Source: Rhodococcus jostii NBRC 16295
GTDB taxonomy: Bacteria; Actinomycetota; Actinomycetes; Mycobacteriales; Mycobacteriaceae
Direction of reading: 5' to 3'
NCBI RefSeq assembly: GCF_001894825.1
Contig: NZ_BCWY01000041.1
Location: 1-64,000 of the forward strand
DNA: 64,000 bases
Part shown: positions 25,109 through 33,367 of the stretch, piece after piece
Numbering within the stretch: the stretch's first letter is position 1
How the letters are laid out: each line of letters begins with the position of its first letter
The notes under the pieces: generated by a model
Told to the model about the DNA's origin: nothing
Database searches by the model: none
The model's input: the letters and a program-made list of their open reading frames with translations, nothing else
Translations under genes and position numbers: made by a program

Positions 25109-26275
25109 GTGGAGTTCGACCTGAATGAGGAGCAGCAGCTATTCCGGGACAGCGTCCGGCGGTGGGTAGACCGGGAGGCGCCCAAGCCGTGGGCGCGCGA
25201 GCTGGAGAAGGATGAACACACTTTTCCTCACGCATTGTGGGACAAGTTCACCGCAGCAGGATTCCACGGCATCGGTGTGGCCGAGCAGTACGGGGGTCAG
25301 GGCGGGGACATCATGACCCAGATGATCCTGGCGCGGGAACTCGCGCGGTCATTGGCCGGACTGACTTGGGTGTGGGGAATCACTTCGTTTGCGGGAGGTA
25401 AGTCGGTCGGGTTGTACGGCACCGAACAGCAGAAGCTAAGGCACCTGCCCGCCATCGCCGAGGGTCGCGAAAAGTGGGCAATCGCGTTCACCGAGCCAGG
25501 GGGCGGTACTGACCTACTCGGCGCAATGCGCACGAAGGCGACGAAGATCGACGGCGGATGGGTGCTCAATGGACACAAGACCTGGAGTTCGATGGCGCAC
25601 GTAGCGGACTACATTCTCCTCCTGGCGCGCTCCGATGAGTACACCGAGAAGCGGCACCAGGGTGTGTCACTGTTCATCCTTCCCGCCAAGAGCGAGGGTG
25701 TGACGACATGCGAGATCCCCAAGCTCGGTATGCGATCGCTGGGATCATGTGATGTCTATCTGGACAATGTCTTCGTCGCGGACGAGAACCTTTTGGGGGA
25801 GCCCAACCGCGCCTGGTACATGCTGCTGCCCACACTGAACAACGAGCGCATCATGCTGTCGTCGTTCTGTGTGGGGATCATGGACGGGGTCCTGGAAGAT
25901 GCGTTGCGATTTGTACAGGACCGTGAGGCATTCGGCGGGCCGATCGCGCGCTTCCAGTCGCTGCAGCATCACATCGCCAACATCCTGATGTGGCGTGACC
26001 AAGCGGAGCTCATGGTATATCGAGCGGCGTGGTTGCAGTCACGCGGTCGGCCGTGCGGGCAGGAAACCAACATGGCCAAGGTCGTCGCCTCGGAATTGGG
26101 CAGCCGCGCCGCGGACCTGGGGTTGCAGATTCTCGGGGGTATGGGTTACTCGGCCGAGACGGATATGCAGCGTTACTGGCGCGACGCACGCTTGTACCGG
26201 ATCGGGCCGGTGACAAACGAGATGGCCCGTAACAGCATCGCCGAAGGTCTTGGACTGCCAAGGTCGTTCTCTTGA
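25109..26275 (+). CDS. acyl-CoA dehydrogenase
   Basis: A 388-residue acyl-CoA dehydrogenase. The start is taken as GTG 25109 (VEFDLNEEQQLFRDSVRRW) with GAGGA upstream; an ATG five codons earlier is possible. Motifs: GVAEQYGGQGGDIMTQMILA, AIAFTEPGGGTDLLGAM, MRSLGSCDVYLDNVFV, and GGMGYSAETDMQRYWRDAR. At the C-terminus, where many members have IYEGT with the catalytic Glu, this one reads RIGPVTNEM, so the catalytic base is elsewhere or the enzyme belongs to a branch acting on an unusual acyl-CoA such as a cyclic or branched one. It is a single gene under operator copy g. Confidence 0.9.
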   Translation: MEFDLNEEQQLFRDSVRRWVDREAPKPWARELEKDEHTFPHALWDKFTAAGFHGIGVAEQYGGQGGDIMTQMILARELARSLAGLTWVWGITSFAGGKSVGLYGTEQQKLRHLPAIAEGREKWAIAFTEPGGGTDLLGAMRTKATKIDGGWVLNGHKTWSSMAHVADYILLLARSDEYTEKRHQGVSLFILPAKSEGVTTCEIPKLGMRSLGSCDVYLDNVFVADENLLGEPNRAWYMLLPTLNNERIMLSSFCVGIMDGVLEDALRFVQDREAFGGPIARFQSLQHHIANILMWRDQAELMVYRAAWLQSRGRPCGQETNMAKVVASELGSRAADLGLQILGGMGYSAETDMQRYWRDARLYRIGPVTNEMARNSIAEGLGLPRSFS

Positions 26276-26864
26276 CCGCCGTCTCATGCAACACCGCCTG
26301 GCTGGCGCACAGCGCCGGTACACGAACCTCGGTTGCCTCGAGTCACGGATGCGCGCGAAGGGACCGCGAGGGGCCAGCCGAAATTCCGCGACAAGGAGCC
26401 GACGTTCGGGATGGGGTGCCGACCGTGGTTGATCCTGCGCATGGCCAATCTGTGTTCGTGCCCGGAATCGTGTTTGGTCACCCTTCTGGCGATGTCCACC
26501 GAGGTCATGCTCGGCGTCGAATTGACAGCATCCCACGATCAGGCTGGGCGGCCACCGATGTCAACTCAGGTACGGGAGGAGTCTGACTTCCGTCTGGATT
26601 CCGCTCCGCCACTTGGTCAATTCCCGAGGCGGATGGCACTCTGCTCATGCTGGACTGGCCCGGAGTAGCTTCAACCGTGTGATCGAGTGCGACGGTCCAG
26701 AGCGCCCTCAGCTCAGATTCGTGCGTCGCCGGCCATCCTCGGAGACAGCAACTCAGTCATTGGCCGGACCCTGCCCGGATACAGCGCGGCACCCGCAAAA
26801 GCTGCCACCCCGGACCGTGCAGACGGTCCGGGGCGGCGGCTTACCTGTAATCAGGCGGAGACGA
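26276..26864. other. no recognisable gene; contains a terminator
   Basis: About 590 bp between the acyl-CoA dehydrogenase and the sodA remnant. Open frames overlap on both strands without family signatures. The only structured element is the hairpin at 26808-26833. Confidence 0.5.
26808..26833 (-). terminator. hairpin terminator downstream of sodA
   Basis: Perfect 11-bp stem CCCCGGACCGT/ACGGTCCGGGG around the loop GCAG, about 30 bp beyond the sodA stop in the direction of sodA transcription. Confidence 0.75.
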
Positions 26865-27478
26865 TCAGTTCGGCACTAGGGTGCGGGCCGTGTCGAAGCG
26901 CTCGGCGGCGTCCGCCCAATTGACGACGTTCCACCAGGCCTTGATGTAGTCCGGTTTGACGTTCTTGTACTGCAGGTAGAACGCGTGCTCCCACATATCG
27001 AGCATGGCCACGGGGATGATGCCGACCGGGGTGTTGCCCTGCTGGTCGGTCAGCTGCTGGATGACCAACTGCTCGCCGATCGTGTCGTACGCCAGGATCG
27101 CTCAGCCGAACCCTGCAGGGTCATGGCGGCTGCCGTGAAGTGCGCCTGGAACTTGTCGAACGAACCGAAATTGTTGTCGATCGCCCCGGCCAGGTCACCG
27201 GTCGGCTTATCGCCGCCGTTTGGGGCGAGGGTCTTCCAGAAGATCGAGTGGTTGGTGTGACCACCCAGGTGAAAGGCGAGGTTCTTCGACAGTGAGAGCG
27301 CCTTGCCGGCGATAGTGCCGTCCTCTCGAGCCGCTGCCAGCTGCTCGAGCGCGTCGTTTGCGCCCTTGACGTAGGTCGCGTGGTGCTTCGAGTGGTGCAG
27401 TTCCATAATCTCGCCGGAGATGTGAGGCGCGAGAGCGCCGTAGTCGTAGGGGAGGTCGGGAAGCGTGTATTCAGCCAC
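26865..27478 (-). pseudogene. sodA: Fe/Mn superoxide dismutase, broken by a frameshift and a nonsense change
   Basis: Both halves of an otherwise well conserved ~205-residue SodA are present. The N-terminal part (27050-27478) has [19 protein letters not shown] and [10 protein letters not shown]. The C-terminal part (26865-27068, another frame) has [20 protein letters not shown] with the DxWEH metal ligands. Between them, near 27102-27110, the expected GGTTCGGGCTGGGCG reads with one G missing and TGG changed to TGA. Restoring the frame alone would still leave a stop, so this is not a single sequencing slip. The enzyme would have detoxified superoxide in the cytoplasm; the genome presumably has another copy. 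An IS1380-like remnant lies just beyond its 5' side, and the 260 bp between them show nothing I recognise. Confidence 0.88.
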
Positions 27479-27739
27479 GAGTTGTCTGTCCTTTGTAGGC
27501 GTTCGGACGCCCTGATAGTGGATGTTGGTTGAAGCGTCCAGCTCGTTCCGCGTCGATATGGGTTCCGCTCCGCAGCCCTTCTTGCCGTCGCGGGAATTAC
27601 TGCGGGCCGCAACCGGGTGGTGCGTGCCGTCATCCGCGAGCTCGAGAGGCCGAACAACGCCAACCAGTCTCGGTTAGCGTGCGCGCTCAACCGCTTTGGC
27701 GTCAAGGCCCTTTCGATGCCGTCTTGCCGTCGGCGAGGC

Positions 27740-28224
27740 AGTCCATTGTGACGTACACCTCGCCGGTGCGAGGACCGCGTCCGTGTCGCGAAACAGGCCG
27801 GGTCGCGGGATCTTCGCACCAGTTGGCCCAGAACTGGATCTGGCTCGCCATCGTCCAACTCGCCAGCGAAGTGATCGCATGGACCCATATGCTCACCTCC
27901 CCGAGCGTCGGGCTTGCCGATGGGAGCTAAACGACTGCGACTGCGACTGCGGCTGCTGCCCATCGCCCGGCCTATCGCCAGCCGCACCCATCGCGGCTGT
28001 CAGCGCACGCACCGTTCACGGACCTGCTCACCACCGCACTCGCGGCCTCGCCGCATTGCCGGCGCCCCGCCCAACAGAACCGCTGTCAAACCGACCCGAA
28101 CGGACCGTCACGGCCGGACCGTGGGCCAGGCCGCCACCGGCGACTCGGGCGGACGGCCACGCTCCGAACCCGCTACGACGACCGAGGAACACCAGTCGGA
28201 AACTGATCGGGCCGACGCGTCAAC
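27740..28224 (+). pseudogene. IS1380 family transposase, C-terminal remnant with frameshifts
   Basis: Blocks in different frames match the C-terminal part of IS1380 transposases in order: CEDRVRVAKQAGSRDL (about 27765-27815), NWIWLAIVQLASEVIAWTHM (27832-27892), KRLRLRLRLL (27926-27955), and SAHAPFTDLLTTALAA (27995-28050). At least two frame changes are needed, and the N-terminal two thirds are missing. No element ends were seen. Confidence 0.6.
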
Positions 28225-28320
28225 TCACCAAAATTCGAGGCTGGAACCGACGCGGCCCGCTCCTGCCGTATTCCGCTCAACCGCTTGACAGCGGCAAGAT
28301 CGATGGACGATACTCACAGT

Positions 28321-28326
28321 CGTTAG
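28321..28326. promoter_or_regulatory. operator half-site h (CGTTAG) before the enoyl-CoA hydratase gene
   Basis: A CGTTAGTTAG stretch 96 bp before the start carries one good arm only; the left arm at the expected spacing (GATACT) does not match. It may be a weak site or chance. Confidence 0.3.
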
Positions 28327-28421
28327 TTAGTCCCCAATCTGGTCTTGGACCTGATGCTGGCACGCGCCGCCAACCGCGGCAATCGCGTGCGCCAAGTCTG
28401 CCCATGGAGAGGTGAATTTTC

Positions 28422-29195
28422 GTGTCGATCGAGTCCGGGAAAGTCAAGTTCGAGATCGTGGGCAATGCCGCGCTCATAACCCTCAACGACGGAGCGCGAC
28501 GCAATGCGCTCGGACCGGATATTCGAAACGGAGTACTGCAAGGACTTGACGCAGCGTTGTCGGACGATGACGTGAATGCAATAGTTCTCACAGGATCGGG
28601 GCCAGCTTTTTGTGCCGGCGGCGACTTCCGCAACGATTTCCTCGCGGTGCGGAACGATCCGCGGGCGATCGACAGCCTACTGACCGAACTGTTCGGGCTC
28701 TTCAGGGCTATTGAGAAATGTGCAAAGCCAGTCATCTGTGCGGTGAATGGATTTGCGCTGGCCGGTGGTATGGAGATCGTCCTGTCCAGTCATCTGGCAG
28801 TCGCCTCGTCAGAGGCGGTTTTTGGCTTACCTGAGCCCATGGTTCTTGGCGTACCCGCGGGATATGCGGTTTCTCGTATCCAGCGGCAGATTGCGAGAAA
28901 GCACGCGAACGAAATTGTTCTGCTGGGTGAGCGGCTCAGTGCACAGCGTGCGGCCGACATTGGCCTTGTGAATCGTGTGGTGCCGCCCAATGAGGTTGTT
29001 CCCGTCGCGTTGGAACTCGCGGAGAAGATCGCGCAGGCCTCGCTTATGGCTATCCAGACAAGCCTGGAATACCTTTCGGCCGGCGATACTGGTGAAGAAT
29101 TACAGCATGCTCGCCGGACAGTTGGTTCGGTCTTCTGCACGCCCGATGTCGAGTCGAGAATCGATCGGTTCCTCGACCGCAGTCGGAATAAATGA
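28422..29195 (+). CDS. enoyl-CoA hydratase/isomerase (crotonase family)
   Basis: A 257-residue crotonase-fold protein that would hydrate or isomerise an enoyl-CoA. The GTG start follows GAGAGGTG. Oxyanion-hole segments: TGSGPAFCAGGDFRNDF (about residues 61-77) and NGFALAGGMEIVLSSHLAVA (about 108-127). The Glu in GGMEIV and the Glu in FGLPEPMVLGVPAG match the positions of the two catalytic glutamates of hydratases. It forms an operon with the CoA ligase 66 bp downstream. Codon use is less GC-rich than that of the KorAB operon, hinting at a different origin of this segment. Confidence 0.9.
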   Translation: MSIESGKVKFEIVGNAALITLNDGARRNALGPDIRNGVLQGLDAALSDDDVNAIVLTGSGPAFCAGGDFRNDFLAVRNDPRAIDSLLTELFGLFRAIEKCAKPVICAVNGFALAGGMEIVLSSHLAVASSEAVFGLPEPMVLGVPAGYAVSRIQRQIARKHANEIVLLGERLSAQRAADIGLVNRVVPPNEVVPVALELAEKIAQASLMAIQTSLEYLSAGDTGEELQHARRTVGSVFCTPDVESRIDRFLDRSRNK

Positions 29196-29261
29196 TTCGC
29201 GAGCGATCTCTTTGCTTCCGGTTTACCGGTCAGCATACAACCTGTAGGGAATGGAGCCACC

Positions 29262-30815
29262 GTGAACTTGATGTGGGATGTTTTCGAGCGGGGTCTGCGA
29301 CGTAACCCCGGGAATCCGCTATTCGTCTTGGATGATTGCACCTATTCATATGCCGAGTTCGGTGCTGCCGTCGATCGGTTCTGCTGGGGACTTGCAGACC
29401 TTGGCGTAACCAAGGGTGATCGGGTCAGTTACTACATGAGTAATCGATTCGAGGCTCTTGTCACGTACTGGGCGTGCGTCAAAATGGGTGCCGTGCTGGT
29501 GCCTCTGAACGTCATGCTGCGCCCGAGGGAGGTGGTCCACGTACTGAACGACGCCGGTACCAAGGTTTTGGTGGCTGACGTGGGCGTACCGAATGTCCGG
29601 GCAAGCCTGGAGGCGAGCGTGCCGGAGCTGCGGACGGTCGAGGCCATAGTTGCTTGCCGAGGAACAGCTCCTGGTTATCGAAGCTGGGAGGCTGTTCTGG
29701 AAGCTGGAAACGGCGATCCATTTTCCGTTGTGGACTGTGCTGAAGACGATGTGGCGCAGTGCTTTTACACATCCGGCACCGAAGGTCGGATGAAGGGTGC
29801 TGTCACGAGTTACGGGTCGCTCTTCGACATAACGCAAAACTATGTTCTGTCGTTCGGGTTCAGGCGCACTGACGTAGCAGTTACGTCGATGCCGATATAT
29901 GCTGCATTCAGCCCATGGTTTATTCTTCAACCGATCATGCAGGTCGGCGGCACGGTTATTCTGCATGAAACTTTCGATGCGAAGCGGATACTCGGCGATA
30001 TCGAACGCTATCACGCAAACTATTTCTGTGGCTCGCCGACGATGTTCGTTTCGCTGCTGGCCGAGCATCGATCGGAAACGGCCGACTTCGATGTCTCGTC
30101 TCTGCGTACGTGTGGCGTGTCTGGGGCCAAGATGCCAGATGACCTGATTGCTGCTTTCGAGGCTGAGCTTGGTTGCCGGATCGGGGAGGTCTACGGCCAA
30201 ACTGAAACGGGACCCGTTGCGGTCACCCCCGTCTATGGGCAGCGTCGGGCTGGCGCTGCAGGCCTGCCCGCCGGCGGTACGACGATTCGCATCGTCAACG
30301 AGCAGGATGAGGTTCTACCGCACGGTGAAGTGGGGGAGATTGTCGTCCAAAGCTCCATGTGCACCCGCGGATACTTGAATCTTCCTGATCTGTCCGAGGA
30401 GCTCTGGCGGTCAGGCTGGCTACACACGGGCGATCTCGGATATCTCGATGAGGATGCATTCCTCTATGTAGTCGACCGGAAGAAGGACGTCATCATCACG
30501 GGTGGAGCGAATATTTATCCCGCAGAGGTCGAGCAGGTGCTCATGGAGCATCCAGGAATTCTGCATGCGGCAGTAGTTGGTGTCCCCGACTACAAGTACG
30601 GAGAGCTTCCCAGGGCGTACGTCGTCTGCGGTGACAACACAGTTCTCGACGATAGCGCCGTCATTTCTTTCTGTCGTGAAAGGCTGGCCAAGTACAAGGC
30701 CCCGCGTTCAGTGGTATTTCTCGAGGAGGCGGAGTTGCCGATGACGGCAAACAGGAAGATCCTCCGTCGTGAACTACGTGACCTTGCACGCGCCGAAGCA
30801 GCGGTCGACGCGTAG
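29262..30815 (+). CDS. AMP-forming acyl-CoA synthetase
   Basis: A 517-residue adenylate-forming ligase activating a carboxylic acid as its CoA thioester. Core motifs in order: P-loop FYTSGTEGRMKGAV (about residue 168), VYGQTETGPVA, GWLHTGDLGYLDEDAF, DRKKDVIITGGANIYPAEVE, and the C-terminal lysine in PMTANRKILRREL. The P-loop has Glu-Gly-Arg-Met where Thr-Gly-x-Pro is usual. The GTG start has GGAG at a good distance. Class CaiC/FadD-like; substrate unknown, but the operon partner (a crotonase) and nearby dehydrogenases imply a beta-oxidation-like route. It ends 7 bp from the convergent LuxR-type gene. Confidence 0.92.
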   Translation: MNLMWDVFERGLRRNPGNPLFVLDDCTYSYAEFGAAVDRFCWGLADLGVTKGDRVSYYMSNRFEALVTYWACVKMGAVLVPLNVMLRPREVVHVLNDAGTKVLVADVGVPNVRASLEASVPELRTVEAIVACRGTAPGYRSWEAVLEAGNGDPFSVVDCAEDDVAQCFYTSGTEGRMKGAVTSYGSLFDITQNYVLSFGFRRTDVAVTSMPIYAAFSPWFILQPIMQVGGTVILHETFDAKRILGDIERYHANYFCGSPTMFVSLLAEHRSETADFDVSSLRTCGVSGAKMPDDLIAAFEAELGCRIGEVYGQTETGPVAVTPVYGQRRAGAAGLPAGGTTIRIVNEQDEVLPHGEVGEIVVQSSMCTRGYLNLPDLSEELWRSGWLHTGDLGYLDEDAFLYVVDRKKDVIITGGANIYPAEVEQVLMEHPGILHAAVVGVPDYKYGELPRAYVVCGDNTVLDDSAVISFCRERLAKYKAPRSVVFLEEAELPMTANRKILRRELRDLARAEAAVDA

Positions 30816-30821
30816 GTATCG

Positions 30822-33284
30822 TCACCTGCCGTCGAGCGGGTTGGACGATACCGTTCGCTGCTGAGCCACGAGAGCCGCAACCTGGGCGCGCGAGGTGAAA
30901 CCCAACTTGGTAAGGATATGCTGAACGTGACTCTCCGCGGTCCGTAGCGAAATCACCAATTTGGCTGCAATTTCCTTGTTGGTCAACCCATCCCCGATTA
31001 GTTGACAAATCTCTCGTTGCCTGCGGGTGAGGCTTGTGCTCGCTCCATCCTGGACCGGTGGCTGCGGCCTTTTCGGGACGGCCCGGTCGCCGAGTGCGTA
31101 CGTGAGCAGGTCGTCGATGGACATCTTTGCTCCTCGGCTGAATCCATCCGCAAACTCTTTATCTCCGAGCTGTCGGCGTGCCTGTGTCTCACATCGTTCT
31201 CGCTGTGCGACAAAGTCTTTGTATCCGAACAATTGTTGACGGCTGAATGTCTTCCACTGTTGAGCTGCGGCGCCTAGTAAGGTTGCGGCACGCAGCGCGT
31301 CGCCATCGGCTGCCGTTATCCACGCCAGAGTGTCCAGGACGACTGCGAGGCCGAGGGTGTCGCGGAATACTCGTTTGAGTAGTAGTCCTTCACGGACGTG
31401 TGTTGCGGCAGAATGGAGTTCGCCGCGCGTGAATTCGATCAGGCCAATCCCCCATAAGGCGTAGGAAAGCAGCCACGGCGCCTGGTGCTCGTCGCACACC
31501 CTTCGGCAGTAGTCGTACTGCTCGAAGGCGAGGTCCGGCCGCCCGGTGAACAGGTAAGCGAGGCCGAGTTCGAACCGGAGGTTTACCTCCGGGTCGGTGC
31601 GGATGCCGAGGGCCAGATAGTCCTCCAAGGCGCTCTCCATGAGTTCACAGGCCGCAGCGAGCTCGCCGCGGAAGAGTCCCGCGCATCCGAGCATGTGATT
31701 TCCCGCCGCAACGATCGCTTGATCGTTGAGCTTCCCGCCTAATGATCGGCACTCCTCGGCCATCGCTTCGGCAGCATCCAATTCACCCTGCGTGTTTGCG
31801 ATGAACGCGTTGGTCCAGAGCGCATTGCCACGCACGATGCTGGGAGTCGGCGAGAGCGCAAGCGCTCGGTCGAGCCAGTACCTCCCCTCGGCCAAGGACC
31901 CGCACGCCATCCACAGGAAGTATGGGCTAGCCAACCGCAAGCCGGTCTCATGGTCTCGCAATTCGGTGAGGCAGTACTCGAGCGCTACGCGAAGGTTGGG
32001 GTATTCCGTGCGTAGTCGTATGCACCAGCGTTCCTGCGCCGGCCCGAACCAGTCTTGTGCAGCGCGTTCGACTAAGCCCACGCACCAGGCAAGGTGGCGT
32101 TGGCGCACCTCGGTACCCCGGCTGTGAGGGTCAAGCTTCGATTCGCCGTACTCGCGGATCGTTTCGAGCATCCGGAAGCGAACACGCCCGGTGTCTTCCT
32201 CACGAGCCAGGATTGACTTGTCCACCAATCCCGTGATCGTCTCGAGGATGGACTCGGCGGTGGATGTGGTATCGCCGCAAACGGCTAGAGCGCCCTCGAG
32301 ATCGAAGGTGCCGGCGAACGCCGAGGCCCGGGCCCAGAGTTTTTGTTCCGCGCCGGTGCACAGATCGAAACTCCAATCGACTGTCGCCCGCAGCGTCTGG
32401 TGACGTTCGGCGACTGTGCGGCTTCCGCCTGTAAGCAACGTGAAGCGATGACTTAGGCTGGCGTACAGTTCGCCGACCGCCAGTACGCGTAACCGCGCTG
32501 CGGCGAGTTCGATCGCAAGCGGTAGGCCTTCGAGCTGCTGGCAGATCTGCACGATCTGAGGTTCGTTTTCCGATGTGACGACGAAATCCGGAACAACTGC
32601 CGCAGCACGCTCGACGAACAGGGTGACTGCTGCAAACTCCGAGGACATGCCAGATTCGGGCATCTTGCCAGGAATGGGAATAGGTAAGGGCCGAATCGGC
32701 ATCAGATGCTCACCCGGAACCCCCAGAGCCTGGCGACTGGTGGCCAGTACTCGGAGTCCTGGCGCCCGACGGAGCAAGGAGTCGATGAGGGTAGCGGCTG
32801 CGGTGAGCAGATGCTCGCAGTTGTCCATCACGATAAGTATTTCGCGGTGGCGGACAAAGTCCCTGAGGACTTCTAAGCGGGAGCGTGTGGAACCTTCGGT
32901 GATGTCGAGAGCATCGATCACGGTCTGAGCCAGCACCGTCTCATCTCGAAGTGTCGCCAGCTCGACTATCCAGACGCCGTCGGCGAATGCGCGACGTAGC
33001 GAACGTGCCAACTGCGTAGCCAAGCGGGTCTTGCCGACGCCTCCAACACCGGTGAGTGTGACGAGACGGGCATCACTGAGCAGCTTCCTCGCTGCGGCGA
33101 GCTCGCTCCGCCGGCCGACGAAGGTGGTCAGATCGGCCGGCAAACGGTCCTCGGTTGCCCCACGTGTTGCGGAAAATTCCCAACCGGATGAGGTGGTCCG
33201 GCACTCATCTGGGGGGATGTTGCTTGATCCGTTCAACTCGGGCGCCTCCACGTTGCCGCAGGCCGCCTCGGGCCAAGGGCACAT
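30822..33284 (-). CDS. large ATP-binding LuxR-type transcriptional regulator
   Basis: An 820-residue STAND-type regulator. Residues ~50-350 form an NB-ARC-like ATPase with P-loop TGVGGVGKTRLATQLA (78-93) and LIVMDNCEHLL as Walker B, then TSRQALGVPGEHL and GLPLAIELAAARLRVL. Residues ~400-700 are helical repeats of TPR type. The last ~60 residues are a LuxR helix-turn-helix (LTRRQREICQLIGDGLTNKE, then SHVQHILTKLGFTSR). Such proteins respond to an inducer sensed through the repeats and usually activate transcription. It is flanked by the CoA ligase and the OYE-like reductase and carries no operator of the repeated type in front, so it may be a second, positive regulator of the cluster. Target unknown. 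Confidence 0.92.
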   Translation of the reverse strand: MCPWPEAACGNVEAPELNGSSNIPPDECRTTSSGWEFSATRGATEDRLPADLTTFVGRRSELAAARKLLSDARLVTLTGVGGVGKTRLATQLARSLRRAFADGVWIVELATLRDETVLAQTVIDALDITEGSTRSRLEVLRDFVRHREILIVMDNCEHLLTAAATLIDSLLRRAPGLRVLATSRQALGVPGEHLMPIRPLPIPIPGKMPESGMSSEFAAVTLFVERAAAVVPDFVVTSENEPQIVQICQQLEGLPLAIELAAARLRVLAVGELYASLSHRFTLLTGGSRTVAERHQTLRATVDWSFDLCTGAEQKLWARASAFAGTFDLEGALAVCGDTTSTAESILETITGLVDKSILAREEDTGRVRFRMLETIREYGESKLDPHSRGTEVRQRHLAWCVGLVERAAQDWFGPAQERWCIRLRTEYPNLRVALEYCLTELRDHETGLRLASPYFLWMACGSLAEGRYWLDRALALSPTPSIVRGNALWTNAFIANTQGELDAAEAMAEECRSLGGKLNDQAIVAAGNHMLGCAGLFRGELAAACELMESALEDYLALGIRTDPEVNLRFELGLAYLFTGRPDLAFEQYDYCRRVCDEHQAPWLLSYALWGIGLIEFTRGELHSAATHVREGLLLKRVFRDTLGLAVVLDTLAWITAADGDALRAATLLGAAAQQWKTFSRQQLFGYKDFVAQRERCETQARRQLGDKEFADGFSRGAKMSIDDLLTYALGDRAVPKRPQPPVQDGASTSLTRRQREICQLIGDGLTNKEIAAKLVISLRTAESHVQHILTKLGFTSRAQVAALVAQQRTVSSNPLDGR

Positions 33285-33367
33285 AGCGAGCCTACCTCAA
33301 CCTGGCGTGACGTCGGCGCAGCCACACCATCAGGGACGCGGGTATCCAGTGGTAGTTGGATCAGCTT

